Shown piece after piece: positions 14,058 through 21,574 of a stretch of DNA of 64,000 bases. How positions within the stretch are numbered: the first letter of the stretch is position 1; each line of letters begins with the position of its first letter. This DNA comes from Streptomyces sp. NBC_01571 (GTDB lineage Bacteria > Actinomycetota > Actinomycetes > Streptomycetales > Streptomycetaceae), in the NCBI RefSeq assembly GCF_026339875.1, contig NZ_JAPEPZ010000001.1:6076001-6140000 (forward strand), written 5' to 3'. A program made the translations under genes and the position numbers. The notes beneath the pieces were generated by a model. It worked only from the letters and a program-made list of their open reading frames with translations, was not told the DNA's origin and did no database searches.

Positions 14058-15422
14058 TCAGGCGGGCGGCTGGAGATACGGCTGGAGGTGGTGCAGCCGT
14101 GTGTGGTGGTCCGGGTGGGACGAGAGCAGCTTGCTGAGCGGGCTCTCCCGCGGGGGGACGCCGCCGTTGCGGGCGGTGAGCGCGGCCGTCTCGTACTGCT
14201 CCTGCTGGTGCAGCTTGTGGAGGACGGCGGCCAGCATCGGGGCGAAGCCGAGGGCAGCGGCGTGCTCGTCGGCGCGCAGTTCGGCCCGGCGCCCGACGGC
14301 GGCGAGCGCGTAGGGCACGGCGAGGACGAGCAGCGGAAGTCCGTACAGCGTGCTGACCGTCGCCAGGGCGAGGCCGCCGAGGACCAGCACGACGAACGCG
14401 GCCCCGAAGCAGGAGAACGCGCGCGACACCTTGAAGACGATGCTCGCGAACCCGCGCAGGACCCGCCAGGCGAGCCGGCCGGGCAGCGCGTACCAGTAGC
14501 CGAGCAGCGAGGACCAGGCGTGGCCGCCGACGTGGTGGCCCAGTTCGTGCGCGAGGACCGCGGCGAGCTCCCCGTTGGGGAGATGGTTCATGGCGAAGCG
14601 GGTGACGCCGACGATGTGGCCGGCGGCGGCGACCGCGTTCAGGCCGTCGCTGTCCTCCACCCACAGTTCGTAGGTGCGGCCCTCGACACCGGCGCGCGCC
14701 GTGACCTCGTGCCAGACCGGTTCGAGTTTGGCTCGTTCTTGCGGGGTGGGGTAGCGCAGGCGGAGCAGACGGCGCGCGATGGCGCTCTCGGTGGGCCGGT
14801 GGAACACCAGTGCGCCGCTGACCAGCCAGGCGAGGACCACGAGGAACCCGAGGTCGCCGAAGAAGGCGGAGAACAGGGCGACGACGAACAGGCTGCAGAG
14901 GAAGTTCGGCAGGTGGAGCAGCAGACTGCCGACGGCGGTGGAGTCGGTGCGGCGCTGCTGGCTGCGGATGTGGACGCGGCCGTGGTCGGTGCTGATGTGG
15001 TGTGGGTGGGCGGGGTCGTCGGGGGAGAGGGCCGGGGCCGGGATGGGGGGTGCCGCGGCCTGCGGATACGCGGGCTGGGGCGAGTGCGTGGCGGCCTGCG
15101 GGTAGTGCGGGGGCTGCGGGTGGTGCAGGGCCTGTGGGTGTTGGCTTCCTGGATAGGTCGGGGGTTGTTGGCCGGGATACGACGCAGGTTGCTGGCCTGG
15201 ACAGGTCGGGGTTTGTCGGCCTGGATACGGCGGAGGTTGCTGGCCTGGATAGGTCGGGGGCTGCTGGCCTGGATACGGCGGGGGCTGCTGGCCTGGATAC
15301 GGCGGGGGCTGTTGACCGGGGTAGGTCGGGGGCTGTTGTCCCGGGTAGGGCGGGGGTACCTGGGACTGGGGTGGTGCGGGGTGCTCGGGGTACTCCGGTG
15401 GTGAGGGCGGTGGCTGGGTCAC
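14058..15422 (-). CDS. M48-family (HtpX/Ste24-like) membrane metalloprotease with Pro-rich N-terminus
   Basis: A 454-residue protein starting at GTG (15422) behind aaagga. Residues about 1-130 are proline/glutamine rich, with nine 8-residue PPxYPGQQ-type units. Hydrophobic segments follow (NFLCSLFVVALFSAFFG, FLVVLAWLVSGALVF), then the zinc motif VLAHELGHHVGGHAW, further membrane segments, and the third-ligand region AELRADEHAAALGF. These are the hallmarks of M48 peptidases, which cut membrane or exported proteins. It is the last gene of the five-gene minus-strand operon, 47 nt after the DUF5706-like gene. The substrate is unknown. The frame stays open far upstream, but without protease homology. 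Confidence 0.88.
   Translation of the reverse strand: MTQPPPSPPEYPEHPAPPQSQVPPPYPGQQPPTYPGQQPPPYPGQQPPPYPGQQPPTYPGQQPPPYPGRQTPTCPGQQPASYPGQQPPTYPGSQHPQALHHPQPPHYPQAATHSPQPAYPQAAAPPIPAPALSPDDPAHPHHISTDHGRVHIRSQQRRTDSTAVGSLLLHLPNFLCSLFVVALFSAFFGDLGFLVVLAWLVSGALVFHRPTESAIARRLLRLRYPTPQERAKLEPVWHEVTARAGVEGRTYELWVEDSDGLNAVAAAGHIVGVTRFAMNHLPNGELAAVLAHELGHHVGGHAWSSLLGYWYALPGRLAWRVLRGFASIVFKVSRAFSCFGAAFVVLVLGGLALATVSTLYGLPLLVLAVPYALAAVGRRAELRADEHAAALGFAPMLAAVLHKLHQQEQYETAALTARNGGVPPRESPLSKLLSSHPDHHTRLHHLQPYLQPPA
15141..15356 (-). repeat. Nine tandem 24-bp units encoding PPxYPGQQ
   Basis: Nine imperfect 24-bp repeats inside the protease gene encode eight-residue units of the type PPPYPGQQ/PPTYPGQQ, with later units drifting (GRQTPTCPG, PASYPGQQ, TYPGSQ). 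The pattern suggests expansion by slippage or unequal recombination. The product is probably a disordered cytoplasmic tail. Confidence 0.85.
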
Positions 15423-15469
15423 GGTGCTTCCTTTGCGTGGGGACGAGCGGCGAGTACGGCCGGCCGGTG

Positions 15470-16087
15470 TCAGCCGATCAGCAGTGAGGCGGGCAGCAGG
15501 ACCGTGCCGACGCAGAAGGCGATCAGCCCGGTGCGGATCCACTGGTGTTTGCGCGCGGCGATCCCGCTCGTCTCGGCGAGGGCCTTCGCCAGGCCTCCGG
15601 TGGGATCGCGGCCGGTGTCGGCGAGGGCGGTCCGCAGGCAGCCGAGCCGTACGGCCTGCTGGATGTCGCCGAAGTACGACAGCGGATGGCCCGGCGCCCA
15701 GTCGGCGGCGCCGTAGCGCGGGAGCACCGCCAGCAGCAGGGCGAGGAGGGAGAGGGCGAGGGAGCCGACGCCCGCCCAGCACAGTGCGGCACCGGGGACG
15801 GAGAGCGCGGCCGGCGTCCAGCCGTGCCCCGCGAGCAGACCGCTGAAGACGCCCGCGGTCATGCCGAGCGCGGCGACCAGCACCGATGCCTTGCTGTCGG
15901 CGCGGGTGATCTCGGCGCGGAGGTCCGCGAGGAGGCGCTCGCAGAGGCGGACGGTCTCGGGCGTGGTGGCGTCCTGGTGGCGGTCCGGGAGGGGAGCGCC
16001 TGTGGGCTGGGTTACGGGCGGGGCTCCGGGCGGAGTTGCCGGGTCCCCGACGGGGTCGGTGGCGGGCGCCGGGTCGAGTGCGGTCAC
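15470..16087 (-). CDS. DUF5706 / Pycsar-effector-like (PycTM-like) membrane protein
   Basis: A 205-residue protein. After a disordered Pro-rich start comes a cytoplasmic helix ERLLADLRAEITRADSKAS, then VLVAALGMTAGVFSGLLAG, a long hydrophobic pair (about residues 92-125) and a final membrane segment WIRTGLIAFCVGTVLLPASL. The helix with DxKAS leading into a membrane segment is the pattern I associate with the DUF5706 (Pycsar_TM) family, whose defence members breach the membrane on sensing cCMP or cUMP. It overlaps the upstream SPFH-like gene by GTGA, so translation is coupled. Functional assignment is inference; the family match is moderately secure. Confidence 0.62.
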   Translation of the reverse strand: MTALDPAPATDPVGDPATPPGAPPVTQPTGAPLPDRHQDATTPETVRLCERLLADLRAEITRADSKASVLVAALGMTAGVFSGLLAGHGWTPAALSVPGAALCWAGVGSLALSLLALLLAVLPRYGAADWAPGHPLSYFGDIQQAVRLGCLRTALADTGRDPTGGLAKALAETSGIAARKHQWIRTGLIAFCVGTVLLPASLLIG

Positions 16088-17886
16088 GTGCCGTCCTCCG
16101 CAGCGCCGGCGTCAGTCTCGGCGGGCCTCGGTGCGTCGGGCCTCGGTGCATCGGGCCCCGGTTCAGCAGATCTCGGTCCTTCGGGGCGCGGATGGTCGGG
16201 CCGCGGGGTGTCGTGGGCAGGTCGGGCGACGGCTGCCACGTCCTGCGCGGGCAGGGTCGGCGTGCTGCCGTAGCCCGGGGGCGGCTGCCAGGCCGGGGTT
16301 TCGGGCGCGACGGGTCCGGCCGGCGGGGTGGGAACGCCCGGGTAAGGGGCCGGAGGCACCAGTGGGGGCACGACCGGGGGCGGCGGGGCGTACGACTGCG
16401 GGGACTGCCCGCTGGGACCGCCAGGGGCCCCGTACGGGCTTCCCGCCGGCCACGGCTGGGCGCCGGGATGCTGACCCGCCGCGGGGCCCGTCTGCCCGGC
16501 GTACGAGCCGTACGGCCCGTACGGCTGCGTGGCGGCGGGACCCGCTCCGGGACCCGCTCCAGGTGCCGGTGCGGATGCGGGTGTCGGCGCGGGTGCGGAC
16601 GTCGGCGTCGGTGGGAGGCGGGCGTCGAAGTCGGCGGTCTGCGCCGTGGGCTCCTGGAGCGGCGGCCGGCCGGGAGCCGGGGGTTCGGCCTGTCCGGGGC
16701 CGCTGGGCGCGTATCCCGGCATCGGCGGGTCCGGGTACGCCGGACCGGCGGCCGACGGGAGGAGAGGAGGAGTCTGCGGGACCCCCGGGAGGCGCTGGTT
16801 GAGGATGTCGCTGACCGTGCGCAGGGCCAGCTGCTTCGGGCCCTCCAGCTCGTAGCCCTCGGCCGTGTCGCCGCTCAGCAGCTGCTTCACGAGGTCCATC
16901 TGGGCCTGGATCATCCGGAGCTGGTCCTCGCGCATGCTGGACATGACGAGGTGGGAGTCCTCCGGGCGCTGGGCGAGATGCAGCGCCCAGGCATGGACAC
17001 CGCCCTGCTGGAGGTGCCACTGGTAGAAGGCGATCTTCTCCTCCTCCAGTCTCTGGAGTTCGATCTGCTGGTGCCCCTGCTGGAGGGCGAGCTGATGCTG
17101 CTGCCCGCTGAGCAGGAGCGCCTGCTCGTGCTGCCACTGCTGCTGCTGGAGCGCGAGTTCCTGCTGCCGGCTGCCGTACGCCATCGCCCGGTCGATCTGC
17201 AGGGCGTCCTGCTGCCGGAACCGGCGGTCGGCCTCGACGTCGACCTCCATGCCGCGCTGCGCCACCCGCACCTGTTCGGCGGCCGAGTACTCGATGGCCT
17301 GCAGCCGCTGCTGGTGCTCGATGTTCGCCTGGTCGCGACGGAGCCGCAGGGTCCAGGTGACCTGCAGTCCCGCCGGTGCCCCGAGCGGCCCGAGCACGGT
17401 GACCGCCTGGAGCAGTTCCCGCTCGGCCGCGGCACTGTCCGCGATGGCGAAACGGCGGCTCACCGGCCGGGCCGCCTGCTGGAGTTCGCCGATGAGCGTC
17501 GCCGGAACGTTCCGGTGCCCGCTCTCCACGAACCGGCCCGGATCGAGGACCTGCCAGGACAGGTCGAGGACCGCGGTGAACTCGAAGGCGTCGTTGTCGC
17601 TCGGCAGGGTGAGTTCGGCCGAGTGGGGATGCACGCCCATGTCCACCTCGTACACGGCCGAGTACCGCTTCGCCGCGATCTCGCTGCGCGTCGGCCTCCG
17701 GGGCGGCAGATACGTCTCGTAGCCGCCCTTGGGAGTGGAGAAGACCAGGGCGTGGTCGATGCGGACCAGATGCTTCAGCGAGAGCTCGAAGCGCGACAGC
17801 TGGCGCACGGTGAGCACCGGGTCGACCAGGTCGGAGTGACGGTCCGCCTGCTGCTGCCACTCGGGCGGGCGGTTGAAGGTGGGCAT
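16084..17886 (-). CDS. SPFH/band-7-like protein with Gln-rich coiled coil and Pro-rich tail
   Basis: A 600-residue protein starting at ATG with gaggaga upstream. Residues about 15-190 look like an SPFH (stomatin/prohibitin) domain: a beta-rich part, then VLDLSWQVLDPGRFVESG and ELQQAARPVSRRF. Residues about 200-300 form a Gln-rich helical/coiled-coil region (SRQQELALQQQQWQHEQAL). The C-terminal 220 residues are Pro/Gly/Ala rich and likely disordered. SPFH proteins form membrane-associated rings or scaffolds. No hydrophobic anchor is obvious, so this one may sit at the membrane through partners. Start 78 nt after the HEAT-type gene; stop overlaps the next start. Confidence 0.6.
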   Translation of the reverse strand: MPTFNRPPEWQQQADRHSDLVDPVLTVRQLSRFELSLKHLVRIDHALVFSTPKGGYETYLPPRRPTRSEIAAKRYSAVYEVDMGVHPHSAELTLPSDNDAFEFTAVLDLSWQVLDPGRFVESGHRNVPATLIGELQQAARPVSRRFAIADSAAAERELLQAVTVLGPLGAPAGLQVTWTLRLRRDQANIEHQQRLQAIEYSAAEQVRVAQRGMEVDVEADRRFRQQDALQIDRAMAYGSRQQELALQQQQWQHEQALLLSGQQHQLALQQGHQQIELQRLEEEKIAFYQWHLQQGGVHAWALHLAQRPEDSHLVMSSMREDQLRMIQAQMDLVKQLLSGDTAEGYELEGPKQLALRTVSDILNQRLPGVPQTPPLLPSAAGPAYPDPPMPGYAPSGPGQAEPPAPGRPPLQEPTAQTADFDARLPPTPTSAPAPTPASAPAPGAGPGAGPAATQPYGPYGSYAGQTGPAAGQHPGAQPWPAGSPYGAPGGPSGQSPQSYAPPPPVVPPLVPPAPYPGVPTPPAGPVAPETPAWQPPPGYGSTPTLPAQDVAAVARPAHDTPRPDHPRPEGPRSAEPGPDAPRPDAPRPAETDAGAAEDGT

Positions 17887-17964
17887 GTGCGTGTCTCCTC
17901 GGGAACGCCGGGGCGCTTCGCCTCCGGTCGCCTGGGTCGGAAGGTTCTGGCGGCGGGCCCCCGG

Positions 17965-20232
17965 TCAGCGGGCCGGCAGGGTGGTCAGCAGACGGGCGGC
18001 CACCAGGGGCGGGGGCGCTCCGTCCTCGCCGGGCATGGTCCGCAGCAGATGGCTCAGCCGCTGGTGCTCGGCGGTGGTGGTGACGAGAGCGGGCAGCAGG
18101 GCGGCCAGGGCCCATTCGGCGGCCGGCGTCCGGTCGGCGATCAGCACCCAGTCGCGCAGTACGTCGAGCGCGTGCCGGGTGGCCCGGGGGTCGGCGAGGG
18201 CCGCCCGCCACAGGGCCGGGATGCCGTGGGCGGCCGCGGCGCCCTCGGTCGCCGCCCGCGCGTACCAGCCGAGGACCAGCGGGGTGCCGTACCGCTCGTC
18301 GTCCTCGGTGCGGCGGCAGGCGTTGACGAAGCCGCCGAGGGCCAGGTCGTGTACGGCACGGTCGTCGTCGAGGCGGCCGAGCAGCTCGCCGAGCACGACA
18401 TCGCTGGCGGGGGAGAGGAGCAACAGCTCCACGGCCTCGGCGAGTTCGCGCGCCATCTCGCCGTCCAGGTCGTCGGGGGCGTCCGTGTACAGCCGGCGGA
18501 CGGCACCGCGCAGCGCGGCGAGCGCCTGTACCGGCCGCTCGGGTCCGATCAGCGCGTACGCCCGCGCCGCCACCCAGCGCAGCCGCGGATCGTCGTGGGT
18601 GCACCAGTCGTCGAGGATGCGGGGGATGTTGGGCGTGCCGACGAGGTGCGCGAGGGTGAGCGCGTTGACGGCGACGAGCCGGTGCCGGAACAGCTTGGAC
18701 GTGCCCCAGGGTTCGATGACCAGGGCCATCGCGGAGGGCAGGTCGGTACGGGCGAGGACGGCGACGGTGGAGGCGGCCCGGGTACGGACCAGGGGGCGGC
18801 CGTCGTCGGCGAGCCGGCGCAGCCAGGCGATCAGGGCGGGCCGCGCGGACGGGTGGCCCGTCCACACCTCGCGCAGCAGGACGAGGGAGGCCCGGTCGTC
18901 GCGGAACGCCGCCTTCCGCTGGGTCACCGGGCCCCATTCGGTGTGCTCGGCCTCCTCGTAGCGGTGGGCGCGCGCCAGTTGGAGGCGTTTGCCGACATGC
19001 GTGCCGAAGACGGGGACCTCCGGGACACGGGCCCGGTTCTCGGTCTCCTGGAGGAAGCGGTAGAGCAGATCGCTGAGTTCGGCGGTGAGGGCGTACGGGC
19101 CGCCGTCGAAGGCGGCCAGCGCGACGAGGAACGCCTTGTCCCGCAGGTGGATCGACGCCTCGTCCTCCTCGAACCACTCCTGGACCTGGTTCTCCAGCGA
19201 CACGAGCGAGAACCGCGCCACGGCGTCCTCGGTCACCTCCCCGGCCGCGTACCGACCGAGCAGCCGGGCGAACGCGGCGACCTCGCGCAACTGGTGCCCA
19301 CGGCCCAGGAATTCGGTGGTGTCGGGGAGCCCGAGCAGCTTGGCGGTGCTCTCCTCGTCGGTGCGGGCGCGCAGGTGGGTGGCGAGGACGTCGGCCGCGG
19401 CCGGGGGCTCCCAGCGGACGGCGGGGACGTCCTCCAGCGCGGCGTTGGGACCGACGGTGATCACCAGGTAGGCGTCCTGCTCGGCGAGGCGGTCCCGGGC
19501 GGCGAGCAGATGGGGTTCGCGCAGCGGGCGGTCCCGGCGGGTGGCGAGGTCGCACAGGACGTACCCGCGCGCACGGTCGCCGTCGCGCTTCTCCACCGCC
19601 TCCGCCGTGAACCCGTCGGTGAGGCTGCCCGGGGCGGTGTCGGGAACCAGGGTGCGGACGGGGGCGGCGCCGAGGCGGTGCAGGAGCATCAGGGCGGCCG
19701 TGCGTCTGCCGGTGAAACGGGCGCCGGACAGGACCAGAACGCGGTCGCGGCGCAGCCGGTCGAGCAGGTCGTCCATGACCTGGGCGTCGGCGACGAAGCT
19801 CCCGTCCAACCGCTCCAGGGTGGAGCGAGGGACCTCGCCCGCGGACGGTGTGTGCGAGGCCGTGCCGGCCGACCCCAGGTGGTAGATCTCCGTCCTGCCG
19901 CCCATGAAGACGTCGCCGGTGAAGTGACCGCCGCTGATACCGCCGTGCTGGTCACCCCCGAGCAGGCCGCCGCCGAAGCGGGCCCTGGCGCCGACGTTCA
20001 TGGTCCGGGGGCTGTGGTCGACCAGGTCGCGCCGGGCCGACCAGGCGTTCTGGGGCTGGTCGTGCTCCTCCGACGCGTCGTGGTCGTCGCCACGGGGGGT
20101 CTCGTCGGGTACGGGGGTGGTGGAGGGCTGGTCCCCGGCGGTGCCGGGGCCGCCGTGGCCGGAGGCCGGGCCGTCGTGGCCGGGGCGGGGGCCGGCCTGG
20201 GAACCCTGGCCCGCCGGCTCCTGGGTGCTCAC
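17965..20232 (-). CDS. P-loop/HEAT-repeat-like protein with N-terminal Gly-rich signalling-type motif
   Basis: A 755-residue protein with no firm family assignment. Residues 1-75 are disordered. Residues about 86-112 hold a glycine motif (GGLLGGDQHGGISGGHFTG) shared with the neighbouring cyclase-like protein. Residues 165-180 look like a degenerate Walker A (LVLSGARFTGRRTAAL), with Arg in place of the catalytic Lys. The C-terminal half (about 430-755) is alpha-helical with HEAT-like repeats (ALIAWLRRLADDGRPLVRTRAA, LRWVAARAYALIG). The layout resembles a STAND-type sensor with a repeat domain. The GTG start overlaps the upstream stop (GTGA). A role as sensor or scaffold is inference. Confidence 0.6.
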   Translation of the reverse strand: MSTQEPAGQGSQAGPRPGHDGPASGHGGPGTAGDQPSTTPVPDETPRGDDHDASEEHDQPQNAWSARRDLVDHSPRTMNVGARARFGGGLLGGDQHGGISGGHFTGDVFMGGRTEIYHLGSAGTASHTPSAGEVPRSTLERLDGSFVADAQVMDDLLDRLRRDRVLVLSGARFTGRRTAALMLLHRLGAAPVRTLVPDTAPGSLTDGFTAEAVEKRDGDRARGYVLCDLATRRDRPLREPHLLAARDRLAEQDAYLVITVGPNAALEDVPAVRWEPPAAADVLATHLRARTDEESTAKLLGLPDTTEFLGRGHQLREVAAFARLLGRYAAGEVTEDAVARFSLVSLENQVQEWFEEDEASIHLRDKAFLVALAAFDGGPYALTAELSDLLYRFLQETENRARVPEVPVFGTHVGKRLQLARAHRYEEAEHTEWGPVTQRKAAFRDDRASLVLLREVWTGHPSARPALIAWLRRLADDGRPLVRTRAASTVAVLARTDLPSAMALVIEPWGTSKLFRHRLVAVNALTLAHLVGTPNIPRILDDWCTHDDPRLRWVAARAYALIGPERPVQALAALRGAVRRLYTDAPDDLDGEMARELAEAVELLLLSPASDVVLGELLGRLDDDRAVHDLALGGFVNACRRTEDDERYGTPLVLGWYARAATEGAAAAHGIPALWRAALADPRATRHALDVLRDWVLIADRTPAAEWALAALLPALVTTTAEHQRLSHLLRTMPGEDGAPPPLVAARLLTTLPAR

Positions 20233-21152
20233 GCGCCGCCGCCCTGCTCCTGGCCGTCCTGTGCCCGGCCGCCGTGCTTCCGGCCGCCCCGCTCCCGGTC
20301 GCCTGGGTCGCCGAAGGTGACATTGCCGCTGAAGTGGCCGCCGCTGATGCCGCCGTACTGGTTGCCGCCGAACACTCCACCGCTGATGTCGACGGAGCCG
20401 CCGTCGATGCGGAGCGTGGGGCCCGGCGCCGGGACTCCCCCTGATCCGGCCGGCGCCGGGCGGTCCTCGCCGGGGCCGCCCCGCGGGGGGACCGTGGGCG
20501 CCGGGCGGTCCCCCGAACCGCCCGGCGCCCCGGTCTCCCCCGCCCCCGTGTCATCGTGGTCTCGCGTGGGCGCCGGGGCGCCGGGGAGCGGGCCGTGCAG
20601 CCATGCCTTCAGCGGGCCGTTCTTGCTGTCCACCGTCATCGGGCGGAAGTCGGCGGCCGGGACTCCGGGGTGGTCGTGCCGTACGACGCCGGCGTAGAGC
20701 GCGTCGGAGACACAGAGCGCGAAGTCGTCGGCGCGCTCGCGCAGGGCGGCGCGCAGCTGGTGGGCGTCCAGCAGGCGGCAGGCGTGGTTCAGGTCGGAGC
20801 CGACCCAGCCGTCGAGCGCGTCGACCGCGACGTAGCCGGTGGCGAGGACGCCGCGCAGGCGGATCTGGGCGGAACGGGACGCCATGCGGTTGACGGCCCT
20901 CAGCTGGGCCGGGACCTCCGTGAGCAGCGCGCGGAGCAGTGTGGTCACCGGGGCGTTCGCGTCGATGAGCGCCATCACGGAGTCGCCGCGGTCGGCACGC
21001 AGCCGCCGGGTCTCGTCGACGCCGGCGTGCTCCAGGGCGCGGTCGGTGATGTCGTAGAGCATGCGCCGCAGGTACGCCTGCTCCACGTCGTCCCGGTCGC
21101 TGAACCTCTCGATGTCCAGCAACAGGATCGTGCGGCTCACGGGGTGGGTCAT
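20229..21152 (-). CDS. Class III nucleotidyl cyclase-like protein with C-terminal Gly-rich motif
   Basis: A 307-residue protein, first gene of the operon. The N-terminal ~200 residues match the class III cyclase fold pattern: ILLLDIERFSDR with metal-binding-type D13, RADRGDSVMALID with D57, and GSDLNHACRLLDAH with N122 and R126 in the transition-state position. The purine-specifying residues cannot be assigned by eye, so the product, if any, is unknown. A Pro/Gly linker follows, then GGVFGGNQYGGISGGHF at about 258-274, and a charged tail. The shared motif with the next protein suggests physical pairing. ATG start, gagagg upstream, with a Crp-type palindrome about 86 nt further up. Confidence 0.7.
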   Translation of the reverse strand: MTHPVSRTILLLDIERFSDRDDVEQAYLRRMLYDITDRALEHAGVDETRRLRADRGDSVMALIDANAPVTTLLRALLTEVPAQLRAVNRMASRSAQIRLRGVLATGYVAVDALDGWVGSDLNHACRLLDAHQLRAALRERADDFALCVSDALYAGVVRHDHPGVPAADFRPMTVDSKNGPLKAWLHGPLPGAPAPTRDHDDTGAGETGAPGGSGDRPAPTVPPRGGPGEDRPAPAGSGGVPAPGPTLRIDGGSVDISGGVFGGNQYGGISGGHFSGNVTFGDPGDRERGGRKHGGRAQDGQEQGGGA

Positions 21153-21552
21153 GGTCGCCTCTCGGAGGTGTGCCGTGCAGACCAGCAGCCTGGTGGCGGG
21201 ACGCCCCGGGCCGTGAGGGCGGATGACCCACTCGGAGTGTGACCGTGTGCACAGAAGGGCCGCGGGAGGTCAGGGGGACACCGGGGGGCCGCCTCGGGGA
21301 CCCGGGGGGCGAGCGGACTCCTAGGTCGTGTTGCGAAAGTCCCGCCTGCCTCGCGGCGCCTGGCACGCCCTGGGCCACCCCGGTCGGCTCGGCTACCCCG
21401 GTCGGACAGTCACCCCGGACGCCCAGTCACGCCGGTCGGTCAGCCACCCCCGACGGCGCTCCCCGACCCCGCCCGCGCCCCCGCTTCCTTCCCGGCGCCG
21501 AACGTCGCGCCGACGCCTCGCCGCCTACGCCTCTCCGCCGGCGCCGCCCCGC
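21153..21552. other. 400-nt spacer between the Crp-family gene and the cyclase operon
   Basis: No credible gene. It contains the Crp-type palindrome (21238-21253), GC-rich low-complexity sequence with repeated ccccggtcgg-type words around 21380-21450, and the cgcctacgcct repeats next to the Crp stop codon. Presumably it is the promoter region of the minus-strand cyclase operon. Confidence 0.6.
21238..21253. promoter_or_regulatory. Crp-type operator candidate upstream of the cyclase operon
   Basis: TGTGA-ccgtgt-GCACA matches the E. coli CRP consensus TGTGA-N6-TCACA at nine of ten half-site positions. It lies about 86 nt before the start of the cyclase-like gene, and a Crp-family gene sits immediately upstream. 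The binding specificity of streptomycete Crp proteins may differ, so this is a candidate only. Confidence 0.45.
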
Positions 21553-21574
21553 CTACGCCTCCCCGCCTACGCCT
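21521..21574. repeat. Three copies of ccgcctacgcct near the end of the Crp gene
   Basis: The 12-mer ccgcctacgcct occurs at 21521-21532, 21549-21560 and 21563-21574, the last two overlapping the 3' end of the Crp-family gene. It looks like local slippage that may have shaped the Gly-rich C-terminus (GGVGGEA). Confidence 0.6.

Noticed and set aside
15141..15356. Regular repeats considered as a CRISPR array
   Set aside because: The 24-bp units are contiguous, in frame and lack spacers; they encode a peptide repeat.
14088..15404. A 438-codon plus-strand frame opposite the M48 protease
   Set aside because: The HELGHH zinc motif and membrane segments are on the minus strand; the plus frame is an antisense shadow.
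16036..20697. A 1553-codon plus-strand open frame across the accessory operon
   Set aside because: It runs opposite three minus-strand genes that have motifs and ribosome-binding sites; the translation is Gly/Arg/Val/Leu-rich without recognisable domains.
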